From: Streptomyces luomodiensis
Lineage (GTDB): Bacteria > Actinomycetota > Actinomycetes > Streptomycetales > Streptomycetaceae
Direction of reading: 5' to 3'
DNA length: 64,000 nucleotides
NCBI RefSeq assembly: GCF_031679605.1
Contig: NZ_CP117522.1
Coordinates: 1,488,001 to 1,552,000, forward strand
Part shown: positions 50,180 through 61,708 of the stretch, one piece after another
Layout of the letters: each line of letters begins with the position of its first letter
How positions within the stretch are numbered: the stretch's first letter is position 1
Program-made: the position numbers and the translations under genes
The notes under the pieces: model-generated
Databases searched by the model: none
The model's input: the letters and a program-made list of their open reading frames with translations, nothing else
Told to the model about the DNA's origin: nothing

Positions 50180-51004
50180 ATGCGGATACGAATCGTCGAC
50201 GCCTTCACCGAGCGCCCCTTCGCCGGCAACCCGGCCGGGGTCGTCCTCCTCGACACCGACGCCTTCCCGGACGACGACTGGCTCCAGCGGGTCGCCGCCG
50301 AGGTCAATCTCGCCGAAACGGCTTTCGCCCACCCGCTCCCCCAGGCCGCGGAGGCCGACTGGGCACTGCGCTGGTTCACCCCGGCCACCGAGGTGGCCCT
50401 GTGCGGCCACGCCACGCTGGCCACCGCCCATGTTCTGCGGACCACCGGAGCCGCGACCGGCACGGTCCGCTTCGCCACCCTCAGCGGGGTGCTGTCGGCG
50501 ACGATCGGCGACGACGGCGCGATCACTCTGGACTTCCCCACGGCCGCACTGACCGAGTCGGCCGTGCCCCGGAAAACGGCCGAGGTCGCCACGGCACTCG
50601 GCGCCGAGATCGTCTCCGCGTACGAGGCCGGTCCGTACGTCGACGACCTGTTGCTCGAGCTGGCCGACGAGAAGACCGTGCGCGCCCTGACCCCGGACCT
50701 CGCCGCACTGAAGCGGCTCGGCCACCGAGGTGTCATCGTGACTGCCGCCGCCGAGGACCCGGCGGGTGGCTACGACTTCGTCTCGCGGATGTTCGCCCCG
50801 GCCGTCGGCATCGACGAGGACCCGGTCACCGGCAGCGCGCACACCGTGCTCGCGCCCTACTGGTCGGCCCGGTTCGGCCGCGACGAGCTGACCGGACTAC
50901 AGGTGTCCGCGCGCACCGGCCTGGTCCGCACCGCGCTGCGCGGCGACCGTACGCTGCTGACGGGGAGCGCCGTCACCGTGATCGACGGCGAACTGCTGGC
51001 CTGA
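50180..51004 (+). CDS. PhzF-family isomerase/epimerase
   Basis: A 274-residue protein with the PhzF double hot-dog fold: VDAFTERPFAGNPAGVVLLD, catalytic Glu in VNLAETAF, LCGHATLATAHVL and DEDPVTGSAHTVLAPYWSARFG. No phenazine genes are nearby, so it acts on some other small metabolite. A TACGGT -10-like box ends 6 nt before the ATG, suggesting a leaderless message. Confidence 0.92.
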   Translation: MRIRIVDAFTERPFAGNPAGVVLLDTDAFPDDDWLQRVAAEVNLAETAFAHPLPQAAEADWALRWFTPATEVALCGHATLATAHVLRTTGAATGTVRFATLSGVLSATIGDDGAITLDFPTAALTESAVPRKTAEVATALGAEIVSAYEAGPYVDDLLLELADEKTVRALTPDLAALKRLGHRGVIVTAAAEDPAGGYDFVSRMFAPAVGIDEDPVTGSAHTVLAPYWSARFGRDELTGLQVSARTGLVRTALRGDRTLLTGSAVTVIDGELLA

Positions 51005-51030
51005 GTCCCGCGGGCCGGGCGGACGGCCGG

Positions 51031-51840
51031 TCAGGCCGTGGGCAGCCAGTCCACCCGGCCCGCCAGCAGGGCGTAGCCGACGAAGGCCACGATGTCGATC
51101 AGCGAGTGGGCGGCGACCAGCGGCCCGACCCGCCCCCAGCGGCGGTAGAGCAGCACGAAGATCACGCCCATCGCCAGATTGCCGAAGAAGCCGCCGATCC
51201 CCTGGTAGAGGTGGTACGAGCCGCGCAGCACCGAGCTGGCCAGCAGCGCGGCCATCGGGGTCCAGCCCAACTGCCCGAGCCTGCGCAGCAGATAGCCGAC
51301 CACGATCACCTCCTCCAGCACCGCGTTCTGTACGGCGGAGGCGATCAGCACGGGGATCTTCCACCACACGTCGGGCAGCGACTCGGGCACCACCGTGAGG
51401 TTGCCCCCGGCCGCCCGCGCCCCCAGGTACAGCAGCAGCCCGGTGCCGCCTATCCCGGCCGCGATCGCGGCGCCCCACACCAGGTCGAAGCGCGGCCGGG
51501 CGCGGTCGAAGCCGATCACCCGCAGCCCGGCGCCCTCGCGCAGCAGCAGATGGGCGACGAGCGCGACCGGCACCAGCGCGGTCGCGATCCCGAACAGCTG
51601 CCAGGCCAGGTCCAGCCAGGGCCGTCCCGGCGCCGCCGAGGAGTTGAGCGTGGCCGCCTGGTCCTTCAGCCCGCCCGGTCTGGTCACCGAGCCGATGAAG
51701 CTGATCAGCGCGGAGAGCGCGTTCGCGCCCAGGGACAGCGCCAGCACGAGCAGCGTCTCATTGCGCAGCGTCCGCCGCGAGAGCCCGTCCTCGACCAGGG
51801 CGTCCGCGCCCCGCGCCTGTGACCGCACTCCTGTCCCCAC
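51031..51840 (-). CDS. CPBP-family intramembrane protein (glutamic-type protease)
   Basis: A 269-residue, eight-helix membrane protein. The Glu-Glu motif is in NAVLEEVIVVGYLLRRLGQLGW; the Arg normally four residues after EE is Val here, with arginines a little further on. The later His motifs are LRGSYHLYQG and AHSLIDIVAFVGY. It is probably a CaaX-like or bacteriocin-processing-type membrane protease; activity is not assured. Confidence 0.85.
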   Translation of the reverse strand: MGTGVRSQARGADALVEDGLSRRTLRNETLLVLALSLGANALSALISFIGSVTRPGGLKDQAATLNSSAAPGRPWLDLAWQLFGIATALVPVALVAHLLLREGAGLRVIGFDRARPRFDLVWGAAIAAGIGGTGLLLYLGARAAGGNLTVVPESLPDVWWKIPVLIASAVQNAVLEEVIVVGYLLRRLGQLGWTPMAALLASSVLRGSYHLYQGIGGFFGNLAMGVIFVLLYRRWGRVGPLVAAHSLIDIVAFVGYALLAGRVDWLPTA

Positions 51841-51915
51841 TTCCGTTTGTCCGCCTCATCGGTGCACCCGCCCCGCTCACCGGACAATACGGGGTCGTGC
51901 TCCGGGATGCGGCGG

Positions 51916-53418
51916 TCACCCGGAGAGATCGGTGGGCCAGGTGTGCACCGGTGCGTCGGTGCGCATCAGGGCGCAGTAGCGGCGGGTCATGGCCGCGAGC
52001 GCGGCGTCCCGGTCGAGCCCGCCGTCCAGCGCCTGGTGGTAGGCGGCCGCCTGCCAGGACGCGCCGTTGACCCGCAGCTTGCAGCGCTCCTCGATCACCC
52101 CGAGGTAGCGGTCGCGGTCGGCCGGCTCCACACCCCACCCGTCGAGCCCGGAGGCGGCCAGCGGCAGCAGCTCCTCGCGGACCAGCCGTACGGCCGAGGT
52201 GCGCGCCAGCGACGCCGACCGGCCGGATTTGGGCCATTGCAGGACCGCGTCGATGCCGTGCCGGCAGGCGGCGTCGAAGTTGGCGGCGGCGGCCGCGAAC
52301 GGCAGCCGGCTCCACACCGGGCGGGGCTCCTCGGCCAGCGCCCTGACCAGTCCGTAGTAGAAGGCGGCGTTGGCGATGACATCGGTGACGGTGGGTCCGG
52401 CCGGCAGCACGCGGTTCTCCACCCGCAGATGCGGCACGCCGTCCACCACGTCGTAGACGGGCCGGTTCCAGCGGTAGATGGTGCCGTTGTGCAGCGCCAG
52501 TTCCTGGAGCTCGGGCACTCCGCCGGCGTCCAGCACCCGCAGCGGGTCCTCGTCCTGGCCGCTGGAGAGCAGGGGCGGGAAGTAGCGCAGATTCTCCTCG
52601 AACAGCTCGTAGGCGGACCCGATCCAGCGCTCGCCGAACCAGGTGCGCGGCCGCACCCCCTGGGCGGCGATCTCCGGCGGGCGCACATCGGTGGCCTGGA
52701 GGAACAGCGGCGGCCGGGATTCCCGCCACACCTCATGGCCGAAGACGAAGGGAGAGTTGGCGCCGACCGCGATCTGCACGGCGGCCACCGCCTGCGCCGC
52801 GTTCCACGCGTCCGCGAAGCGTCCCGGGGTGACCTGGAGATGGAGCTGCACGGAGGTGCAGGCCGCCTCGGGGGCGATGGAGGCGCTGGCGTAGCCGAAT
52901 CGCTCCCGGCCCTCGATGTCGATGAGGAAATCCTCGCCGCGGGCGGCCAGCATCTGCTCGTTGAGGAGTTTGTAACGGTCGTCATAGGAGAGGTTCGCGG
53001 ATCCCAGGTCGCTCGCGGTGAGGGTGGGAAGAATTCCGATCATCACGATCTCGGCGGACACTTCCCGCGCCTTGCGATCGGCATATGACAAAGCGGTTCG
53101 GAGCTCTTCCGACAGCTGGTCGAGAACGCTTCCGCGCAAACGGTGGGGCACGATGTTTACTTCAAGATTGCACTGCCCGAGTTCGGTCTGGAAATCATGA
53201 CTCCCGATGCGCTCCAGAACCTCCGCGTTCATCATCCTCGGCAGCCCGTCGGGCCCGGCCAGATTCAGCTCGATCTCCAGCCCCATCAGATTCTGCGGGC
53301 GGTCGAAGCGCTTGTCGGCCAGGAGCCGGCCCAGCCCGTCGAGGCACTGCCGCAACCGGACGCGCTGCCGCCGCCGCCCGGACGGGTCGAACTCACCGGC
53401 TATGAGCTTCTCCCCCAT
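51916..53418 (-). CDS. Glutamate-cysteine ligase family (GCS2) protein
   Basis: A 500-residue ATP-grasp-like ligase of the GCS2 family: MGLEIELNLAG (start of the active site), GSHDFQTELGQCNLEVNIVPHRL, ASASIAPEAACTSVQLHLQV, GANSPFVFGHEVWRESRPPLF and HLRVENRVLPAGPTVTDVIANAAFYYGLV. Streptomyces make mycothiol and ergothioneine rather than glutathione, so the real substrate may differ from glutamate plus cysteine. The ATG lies 9 nt after GGAGG. Confidence 0.88.
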   Translation of the reverse strand: MGEKLIAGEFDPSGRRRQRVRLRQCLDGLGRLLADKRFDRPQNLMGLEIELNLAGPDGLPRMMNAEVLERIGSHDFQTELGQCNLEVNIVPHRLRGSVLDQLSEELRTALSYADRKAREVSAEIVMIGILPTLTASDLGSANLSYDDRYKLLNEQMLAARGEDFLIDIEGRERFGYASASIAPEAACTSVQLHLQVTPGRFADAWNAAQAVAAVQIAVGANSPFVFGHEVWRESRPPLFLQATDVRPPEIAAQGVRPRTWFGERWIGSAYELFEENLRYFPPLLSSGQDEDPLRVLDAGGVPELQELALHNGTIYRWNRPVYDVVDGVPHLRVENRVLPAGPTVTDVIANAAFYYGLVRALAEEPRPVWSRLPFAAAAANFDAACRHGIDAVLQWPKSGRSASLARTSAVRLVREELLPLAASGLDGWGVEPADRDRYLGVIEERCKLRVNGASWQAAAYHQALDGGLDRDAALAAMTRRYCALMRTDAPVHTWPTDLSG

Positions 53419-53866
53419 CGAAGCGTCCCTCCTCGAGTGGATCATCGGTGCCGGCCGCGTGTACACCACGCACGATGATGCCCACCAATGTGATCGATAA
53501 CGCCCCGCGATCCCCACCCAGCCGGTAGGCTCTCAGGAACTGTGCATTGCGCCGGAGAAATGGACCAGCGAGATCCAGCCTACCGCGCGGGCCACAAAAT
53601 GCCAGGTCATATCAGTTCATCTGGCACGGAATCGGGGAAAATCCCCGCCCTTCCGGGGTCCGGATAACCTCTTGTCGGCAATATCGGCCACAGCTAGATG
53701 AAACACAACGGGAACACTTGTCGTATAAACTCGGCTAACGAGGCAGAGAGATAACGCCCGAACGGTTTGTTCCGGCTCCCCTCTGACCCGTGTTCCACCG
53801 ACAGCGCCGCCCAAACCCGGCCCGCTATCGCTTCACCGTGTCTCCCCAGCGAGAGGCAGACCCACC
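53419..53866. other. 448-bp intergenic region with a long-arm inverted repeat
   Basis: No gene recognised. Perfect 9-bp arms CGGTAGGCT (53523-53531) and AGCCTACCG (53577-53585) could form a stem-loop of about 63 nt. The segment 53640-53760 is unusually AT-rich and contains GGGAACACTTG and CGTATAAACT, possible promoter parts for the plus-strand gene at 53867, but no clear -35/-10 pair is asserted. A short plus-strand frame at 53547-53738 does not look like protein. Confidence 0.55.
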
Positions 53867-54454
53867 ATGCCGCTGCATGTTCCCCAGGCCCCCGCGGCCG
53901 CCCTGCGCAGCGTCCTCACGGCCCTTGACTCCCCCACCGCCGTCCGCGAGGCCCGCACCCCCGCACTCTCCACGCTCACCGGCCCCTTCGAACCCGAACG
54001 CCCGCTCCCCGTCCACGTCCTGGACGACATCACCACCCCCGACGGCCCGCCACGCACCCGGCTCACCGGCTGGCGCTTCCTGATCCGCGACGGCGACCGC
54101 ACGGTGGCCGCCGCCGAGGCGATGCTCACCGCCGACGGCTGGGCCTTCTCCCACTTCTCCGAGGGCCCCTACGTCCGCTCGGCCGAACTCGCCCTGCACC
54201 AGGCCGAGTCACTGCCCTCGGCGTACCAGCCCCGGCTGCTGTCCATCCCCGAGCTCTACATGGTCACGCTCTGGCTGCACGGCGACCTGACGGCGGACGG
54301 CGCCGAAGGCGGCCTGGGCGCCGGGGACCTGCTGGTGCCGCTCGCCCCGGCCCCACCCGGCATCGCGCCCCACCGGGCGCATCGCGCGACCGACCTGCTG
54401 CCTGTCCTCACCCACCGGCTGACCCCGGCCCCCTTGCTTGGCTCACCCGCCTGA
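53867..54454 (+). CDS. Conserved hypothetical protein
   Basis: A 195-residue cytosolic protein rich in Ala, Leu and Pro: MPLHVPQAPAAALRSVLTAL, RLTGWRFLIRDGDRTVAAAEAML, HFSEGPYVRSAELALHQAESL, PRLLSIPELYMVTLWLHGD. No cofactor motif or named family is recognised; the alternation suggests an alpha/beta fold. A strong terminator hairpin follows 20 bp after its stop codon. Confidence 0.8.
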   Translation: MPLHVPQAPAAALRSVLTALDSPTAVREARTPALSTLTGPFEPERPLPVHVLDDITTPDGPPRTRLTGWRFLIRDGDRTVAAAEAMLTADGWAFSHFSEGPYVRSAELALHQAESLPSAYQPRLLSIPELYMVTLWLHGDLTADGAEGGLGAGDLLVPLAPAPPGIAPHRAHRATDLLPVLTHRLTPAPLLGSPA

Positions 54455-54474
54455 CCTGCGCTGTGAACAGGGCA

Positions 54475-54510
54475 GGAGCGCCCCGTGACCGCCGGGTCAC
54501 GGGGCGCTCC
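54475..54510 (+). terminator. Intrinsic terminator
   Basis: Perfect 16-bp stem (GGAGCGCCCCGTGACC and its complement) with a 4-nt GCCG loop, after the hypothetical gene. Confidence 0.88.
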
Positions 54511-54717
54511 GACGCATCCTCGTAACAGTCCGGCAGCGGTGAACCGTCCACGCGGCTGATGCGTCATTATCTAGCGAGACCGGTACCGCGAAATCCCTGC
54601 GGAATCCAGCCCGCGGGGCAACACTGGAGCAATCGACCGACTCAACCACGGGGGGCGGCCATGAACGCCGCGACGAGCCGCAGGACATTCACCACTCCGC
54701 AGCGAAAGAACCCTGCC

Positions 54718-54924
54718 ATGTGCCAGCACCAACCACCCTGCCCATCAGCCGACTCCGCCGACCGGGAGGCCGCGCATCTGGTGGCGCACCACCCGGAGCA
54801 GGGATGGAGCCTGCTGTGCAACGGTGTCCTGCTCTTCGAGGACACCGGTGAGCTGTTGCCGGACGGGCGCGTCATCGCACCGTGCCGGCCGCTGGGTTCC
54901 GAGCACGTCGTCACCGCGGCCTGA
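54718..54924 (+). CDS. DUF5999-family small protein
   Basis: A 68-residue Streptomyces protein: MCQHQPPCPSADSADREAAHLVAHHPEQGWSLLCNGVLLFEDTGELLPDGRVIAPCRPL. Four cysteines, two in an early CxxxxxxC spacing, might bind metal. The function is unknown. This start follows the family pattern; an in-frame ATG at 54661 would add 19 basic residues. Confidence 0.88.
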   Translation: MCQHQPPCPSADSADREAAHLVAHHPEQGWSLLCNGVLLFEDTGELLPDGRVIAPCRPLGSEHVVTAA

Positions 54925-54953
54925 CGGCCGCCTCGGCGGCACGTACCACACCA

Positions 54954-54986
54954 GGGGCCGGCCCGGCGCATCGCCGAACCGGCCCC
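54954..54986. terminator. Bidirectional terminator between DUF5999 gene and gcvP
   Basis: GGGGCCGG (54954-54961) pairs with CCGGCCCC (54979-54986), with a smaller CGGCG/CGCCG stem inside. It lies between two convergent genes and could stop both transcripts. Confidence 0.7.
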
Positions 54987-55020
54987 ACTGACGCGTCTTC
55001 GCCTCGCCGGGGGATGCCCC

Positions 55021-57936
<2,916 letters not shown>

Positions 57937-57995
57937 CTGCGGGGGCCTCCTGGTCTGTGACGACCGGCGAGGGGCACCACGGCGTAGGTGCCCGG

Positions 57996-58235
57996 ACGGC
58001 CTCCCCCTCTGTCATCTCAACCTGAGAGCTTCACCGGCCCACATACCGCCTGACCGGTTTTCACCGTCGGTGAGGAGGGGTTCCGGAGCTCTGCTCGCCC
58101 GTGGCCCACCCTGCTTTCCAGAGTGACCTCACCCGCACGGTACGTGTGCCTGAGAGATTCCGGGGAGGGTTTGCTCCTTCGGCGCCTCCGACAGCGTCGG
58201 CGGAGGACTCTCCCGCACGGGGTCTGCAGCCACCG
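57996..58235 (-). ncRNA. Tandem glycine riboswitch (gcvT element) in the gcvP leader
   Basis: Read on the minus strand this region has the hallmarks of the two-aptamer glycine riboswitch: CGGGAGAGTCCTCCGCC, GCCGAAGGAGCAAAC (about 58169-58183) and TCTCTCAGGCA (58147-58157) in the first aptamer, CTCTGGAAAGCAG as the second begins, and GAAGCTCTCAGGTTGAGATG (58014-58033) at its end. A short linker joins the aptamers. It ends about 60 nt before the gcvP start. Family knowledge predicts glycine switches expression on. Confidence 0.9.
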
Positions 58236-58349
58236 TCAGCGTACCAGCGGTTCTGCCACGGGCGCGGGTCACGGGCGTTCGAGTGGCCGAGTGCGACGAT
58301 GTGTCCTTTGGTAGGTAGCAACGGCCACTTGCCACCTGTGGGAGAGAGC

Positions 58350-58667
58350 GTGCAGACCGATATCGACCCGCGGACCCTGATCGGCCGCAAGGCATTCGAC
58401 CGCGAGGGCGCCAAGATCGGCACCGTGGACGAGGTCTATCTCGACGACGCGACCGGCGAGCCCGAATGGGCGGCGGTACGCACCGGACTGTTCAGCCGGG
58501 ACGTCTTCGTGCCACTCGAACCGAGCGAGGTCGTCGGCGAAACCCTGCGGGTGCCGTACGACCGGGCGCTGATCAAGGACGCCCCGGACTTCGGGGTCGG
58601 CCGTCATCTCTCCCCCGAGCAGGAGCTACAGCTCTACCACCACTACGGACTGGACGTCACCGGCTGA
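58350..58667 (+). CDS. PRC-barrel domain protein
   Basis: A 105-residue protein with a single PRC-barrel: DIDPRTLIGRKAFDREGAKIGTVDEVYLDDATGEPEWAAVRTGLFSRDVFVPLE, and a C-terminal YDRALIKDAPDFGVG, LSPEQELQLYHHYGL. Such proteins are thought to bind RNA or protein partners. It starts at GTG 58350 after GGGAGAG. Divergent from gcvP, its 3' end overlaps the dinB tail by 11 bp. Confidence 0.9.
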   Translation: MQTDIDPRTLIGRKAFDREGAKIGTVDEVYLDDATGEPEWAAVRTGLFSRDVFVPLEPSEVVGETLRVPYDRALIKDAPDFGVGRHLSPEQELQLYHHYGLDVTG

Positions 58668-60807
58668 CCCCACCCCTGCCGGCGCCCGCCACGGGGCCCG
58701 GACCCGCCGAGCCGGCCCCACCATGCCCCGACCCGAAGACGCCCCCACCCCGGCCCGCGACCTCGTCCGGGCCCACGGACCCATCCAGACCGCCGCCCCC
58801 AGACCCGGCAGTCTCGCCCCGGCCCGCGACCTCCGCCGCATCCACGGACCCGCCCCGGCCCGCGATCTCGTCCGGGCCCACGGACCCGACCGGACCTCCG
58901 ACCCCAGGACCGACAGTGCCGCCCCGGCCCGCAGCCTCCCCAGGGTCTGCGGGCTTTCCCCGGCGCACGACCTCCGCCGGACCCAAGGTCCCGCCCCGGC
59001 CCCGGCCCGCGACCTCGTCCGGACCTACAGACCCGACCGGACCGCTGACCCCAGGACCGACGCCCCTGCCCCGGCCCGCAGCCTCCCCCAGTTCAGCGGA
59101 GCCGACCGGGCCCACGCCCTCGTCCAGACCGCCGCTCCCAAAGCCGACAGCCTCCTCCCGGCCCGCGACCTCCGCCGCATCCACGGACCCGCCCCGACCC
59201 GGGACCTCCTCCCGGCCCGCAGCGTCCGCCGCCTCCACGACCCCGTCTCGGCCCGCGACCTCCGCCGGCCCCAAGGTCCTGCCCCGGCCGGGCTCTCCCG
59301 ATTCCACGGGCCCAGTCGGGCCCACAGATCCGGCCGGACCGCCGCCCCCAGACCCGGCAGTCTCGCCCCGGCCCGCGACCTCCGCCGCATCCACGGACCC
59401 GCCCCGGCCCGCGGTCTCGTCCGGGCCCACGGTGGCCTCGGCCGGGTGTTGGAGTGGCAGTGGGTCGGCCGGCTCCAGTGCCGGGTCGTCCACGGCGAAC
59501 GTCCGTACCCGCCCCGGCCTCGACCACGGCTCCTCGAAGCGCACGGTCACCCGGCCCACCCCGCTCCCCTGCACCCAGCCCGCCCCGTACTCGGCGTGCC
59601 GCACATCGGAGCCCGGCAGCCAGCGCCGTGGTTTCCCGGCGCCCTCATGAGCCTCTCCCGCGCCCGCTTCCACGGGCTCCGGTATTTCGGGACCCGGTCC
59701 GCGCCGCGCGTCCTCCAGCGCCTCGTGAGCGGCCTGGGCAGCCTGCGCGAAGAGATCCTCCTGGGTGTAGTCCGCCAGACCGCTGACCCCCACCCCCAGC
59801 AGCCGCACACCCGCCGTGGTGTCCACCCCGTCGATCAGCCGCGCCGCGGCCTCCCGCACCACGCTCGGATCGTCGGTCGGCCCGCGCAGGGTCTCCGAAC
59901 GGGTCAGCGTGGAGAAGTCGTACCGCCGCACCTTGATCACGACTGTCCGGCCCGAGCGGCCCGCCTCGCGCAGCCGCCGGACACAGCGGTCGGCGAGCCG
60001 GGCGATCTCCAGCTGCACCCGGGTGCGGTCGGTGAGGTCGACGTCGAAGGTGTCCTCCACCGAGATGGACTTGGCGTCCCGCTCGGCGACGACGGGCCGC
60101 TCGTCCCGGCCGTTGGCCATCAGGAACAGCGATGCGCCGTGGGCCCGGCCCAGCAGCCGCACCAGCTCGGCCTCGCCCGCCTCCCGCGTCTCGGCCACGG
60201 TGTGGATCCCGGCCCGGCGCAGCGCCTCGGCCGTGGCGGGGCCAACGCCCGGGAGCGTCCGCACCGACATGGGGCCGAGCAGATCGCGCTCCGTCCCCGG
60301 CTCGATGACCGTCAGACCATCGGGCTTGGCCTGCTCCGAAGCGATCTTGGCGAGCATCTTCGATCCGGCGAGCCCCACCGACCCGGTCAGCCCGGTGACC
60401 GCCCTGATGTCGGCCCGCAGCCGCTCCCCCACAGCGCGCGCCGCCTCCGCGGTGGGCTCGGTGCCGCCCGCCTCCAGGTCGACGAATGCCTCGTCCAGGC
60501 TCAGCGGCTCCACCAGCGGCGAGAGGGTGTGCAGCAGGGCCATGACCTGATCGCTCACCTGCCGGTAGAGGGTGAAGCGGGGGATGAGGAACGCCGCGTT
60601 CGGGCACAGACGGCGGGCCTGGGCCATCGCCATGGCCGAGTGCACCCCGAACACCCGGGCCTCGTAGGAGGCCGTGGCCACCACGCCACGCGGCCCGAGG
60701 CCGCCCACGACCACCGGCTTGCCGCGCAGGCTGGGTTTGGCCGCCTGCTCCGCCGAGGCGTAGAAGGCGTCCATGTCCAGATGGAGAATCGTCGGCGCAC
60801 CCCTCAC
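58657..60807 (-). CDS. dinB: DNA polymerase IV with a long C-terminal repeat extension
   Basis: A 716-residue Y-family polymerase. Catalytic residues are in ILHLDMDAFYASAE and SLDEAFVDLE; YEARVFGVHSAMAMAQARRL, the TGSVGLAGSKMLAKIASEQAKPDG palm and GVGPATAEALRRAGI HhH segments follow. The core ends with the usual FEEPWSRPGRVRTFAVDDPALEPADPLPL near residue 452. Residues 453-716 are a Gly/Ala/Glu/Val-rich degenerate repeat (AEVAGRGE, GSVGPDE), not part of normal DinB of about 350-470 residues. The extension is probably disordered. Confidence 0.93.
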   Translation of the reverse strand: MRGAPTILHLDMDAFYASAEQAAKPSLRGKPVVVGGLGPRGVVATASYEARVFGVHSAMAMAQARRLCPNAAFLIPRFTLYRQVSDQVMALLHTLSPLVEPLSLDEAFVDLEAGGTEPTAEAARAVGERLRADIRAVTGLTGSVGLAGSKMLAKIASEQAKPDGLTVIEPGTERDLLGPMSVRTLPGVGPATAEALRRAGIHTVAETREAGEAELVRLLGRAHGASLFLMANGRDERPVVAERDAKSISVEDTFDVDLTDRTRVQLEIARLADRCVRRLREAGRSGRTVVIKVRRYDFSTLTRSETLRGPTDDPSVVREAAARLIDGVDTTAGVRLLGVGVSGLADYTQEDLFAQAAQAAHEALEDARRGPGPEIPEPVEAGAGEAHEGAGKPRRWLPGSDVRHAEYGAGWVQGSGVGRVTVRFEEPWSRPGRVRTFAVDDPALEPADPLPLQHPAEATVGPDETAGRGGSVDAAEVAGRGETAGSGGGGPAGSVGPTGPVESGEPGRGRTLGPAEVAGRDGVVEAADAAGREEVPGRGGSVDAAEVAGREEAVGFGSGGLDEGVGPVGSAELGEAAGRGRGVGPGVSGPVGSVGPDEVAGRGRGGTLGPAEVVRRGKPADPGEAAGRGGTVGPGVGGPVGSVGPDEIAGRGGSVDAAEVAGRGETAGSGGGGLDGSVGPDEVAGRGGGVFGSGHGGAGSAGPGPVAGAGRGGVSR
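58660..59451 (-). repeat. Coding repeat array forming the dinB tail
   Basis: Degenerate repeats of GxAEVAGRG-type codons. A stretch of about 90 bp recurs nearly unchanged 549 bp apart (58800 onward and 59349 onward), encoding GPDE(T/I)AGRGGSVDAAEVAGRG both times. The reading frame stays open through all 792 bp, so every copy is a multiple of three or has been selected to keep the frame. Confidence 0.85.
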
Positions 60808-60914
60808 ATCTACCGATGCTGCCGCACACCACTGACAATGGGCGCCCGGGACACCTCCCAGCGGTAGCTGGGGGAGAACCGAACCTCGAAAAACCGAACC
60901 TCGAAAACCGGGCC

Positions 60915-61541
60915 TCAGCCGACCCGGTTGCGGCGCGCCGCGAGCTCGTCGGCGGGGTTGGGCCGGATCAGCGTCTCTCCGGTGTCCACCCGCTCGCCGT
61001 GCAGCTGGGACAGCGCGCTCTCCACATCCCGCCAGACGACGCCCACGGCGATCCCGAAGACGCCCTGGCCGCCCTGGAGGAGGTCCACGACCTCATCCGG
61101 GGAGGTGCACTCATAGACGGTCGCGCCGTCGCTCATCAGCGTCATCTGGGCCAGGTCGTCGAGCTCCCGGGCGCGCAGGTGCGCCACCGCCGCCCGGATG
61201 TTCTGCAGCGACACGCCGGTGTCCAGCAGACGCTTCACGATCTTGAGGACGACCACGTCCCGGAAGCTGTAGAGCCGCTGGCTGCCCGAGCCATAGGCGG
61301 GGCGCACGCTCGGCTCGACCAGCCCGGTGCGGGCCCAGTAGTCCAGCTGGCGGTAGGTGATGCCCGCGGCCGCGCATGCGGTGGGGCCGCGGTATCCGAT
61401 CCGCTCCGTCCCCCCCGCGGCGGGCTCACGCGGCGGTGCGGCCTGTGCCGCGACCCGAGCCTTCCGTGCCGGATCGGCCGATGCGCTCCCCTGGAGCGCG
61501 TACGGACCTCCGGCCGCCGTGCCGTCGCCGGTGCTTCTCAC
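60915..61541 (-). CDS. MerR-family regulator (Rv1830-like)
   Basis: A 208-residue protein. MerR helix-turn-helix: ERIGYRGPTACAAAGITYRQLDYWARTGLVEPSVRPAYGSGSQRLYSFRDVVVLKIVKRLLDTGVSLQNIRAAVAHL. The C-terminal part (LMSDGATVYECTSPDEVVDLLQGGQGVFGIAVGVVWRDVESAL) resembles an effector-binding domain. GTG 61541 is 5 nt after GGAGG. It is in the conserved block with DUF151 and FHA genes that in mycobacteria holds Rv1827-Rv1830. Confidence 0.9.
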   Translation of the reverse strand: MRSTGDGTAAGGPYALQGSASADPARKARVAAQAAPPREPAAGGTERIGYRGPTACAAAGITYRQLDYWARTGLVEPSVRPAYGSGSQRLYSFRDVVVLKIVKRLLDTGVSLQNIRAAVAHLRARELDDLAQMTLMSDGATVYECTSPDEVVDLLQGGQGVFGIAVGVVWRDVESALSQLHGERVDTGETLIRPNPADELAARRNRVG

Positions 61542-61708
61542 GCCGACCTCCGTCCTCGACCTGCCATCTTGAAGGTAGGCAGTCACCCGGGGTGCGTCAA
61601 CGATCGCCACACTCGGCACGCCGAGTGATAATCACCCTAAGGGTGGTTTCCCGTGTCCCTCGTCCGGGAAAGGCTACTCGAATGCGCGAGCGAGGACCGG
61701 CAGACCGC

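Noticed and set aside
50180..51004. Part of a phenazine biosynthetic cluster
   Set aside because: PhzF-fold proteins are widespread and no other phz gene is nearby.
53547..53738. Small gene of 63 codons in the ligase/hypothetical gap
   Set aside because: No ribosome site, composition unlike protein, and it crosses the inverted repeat.
58723..60867. 714-residue plus-strand frame opposite dinB
   Set aside because: Composition is a mirror of the dinB repeats; the polymerase motifs are on the minus strand.
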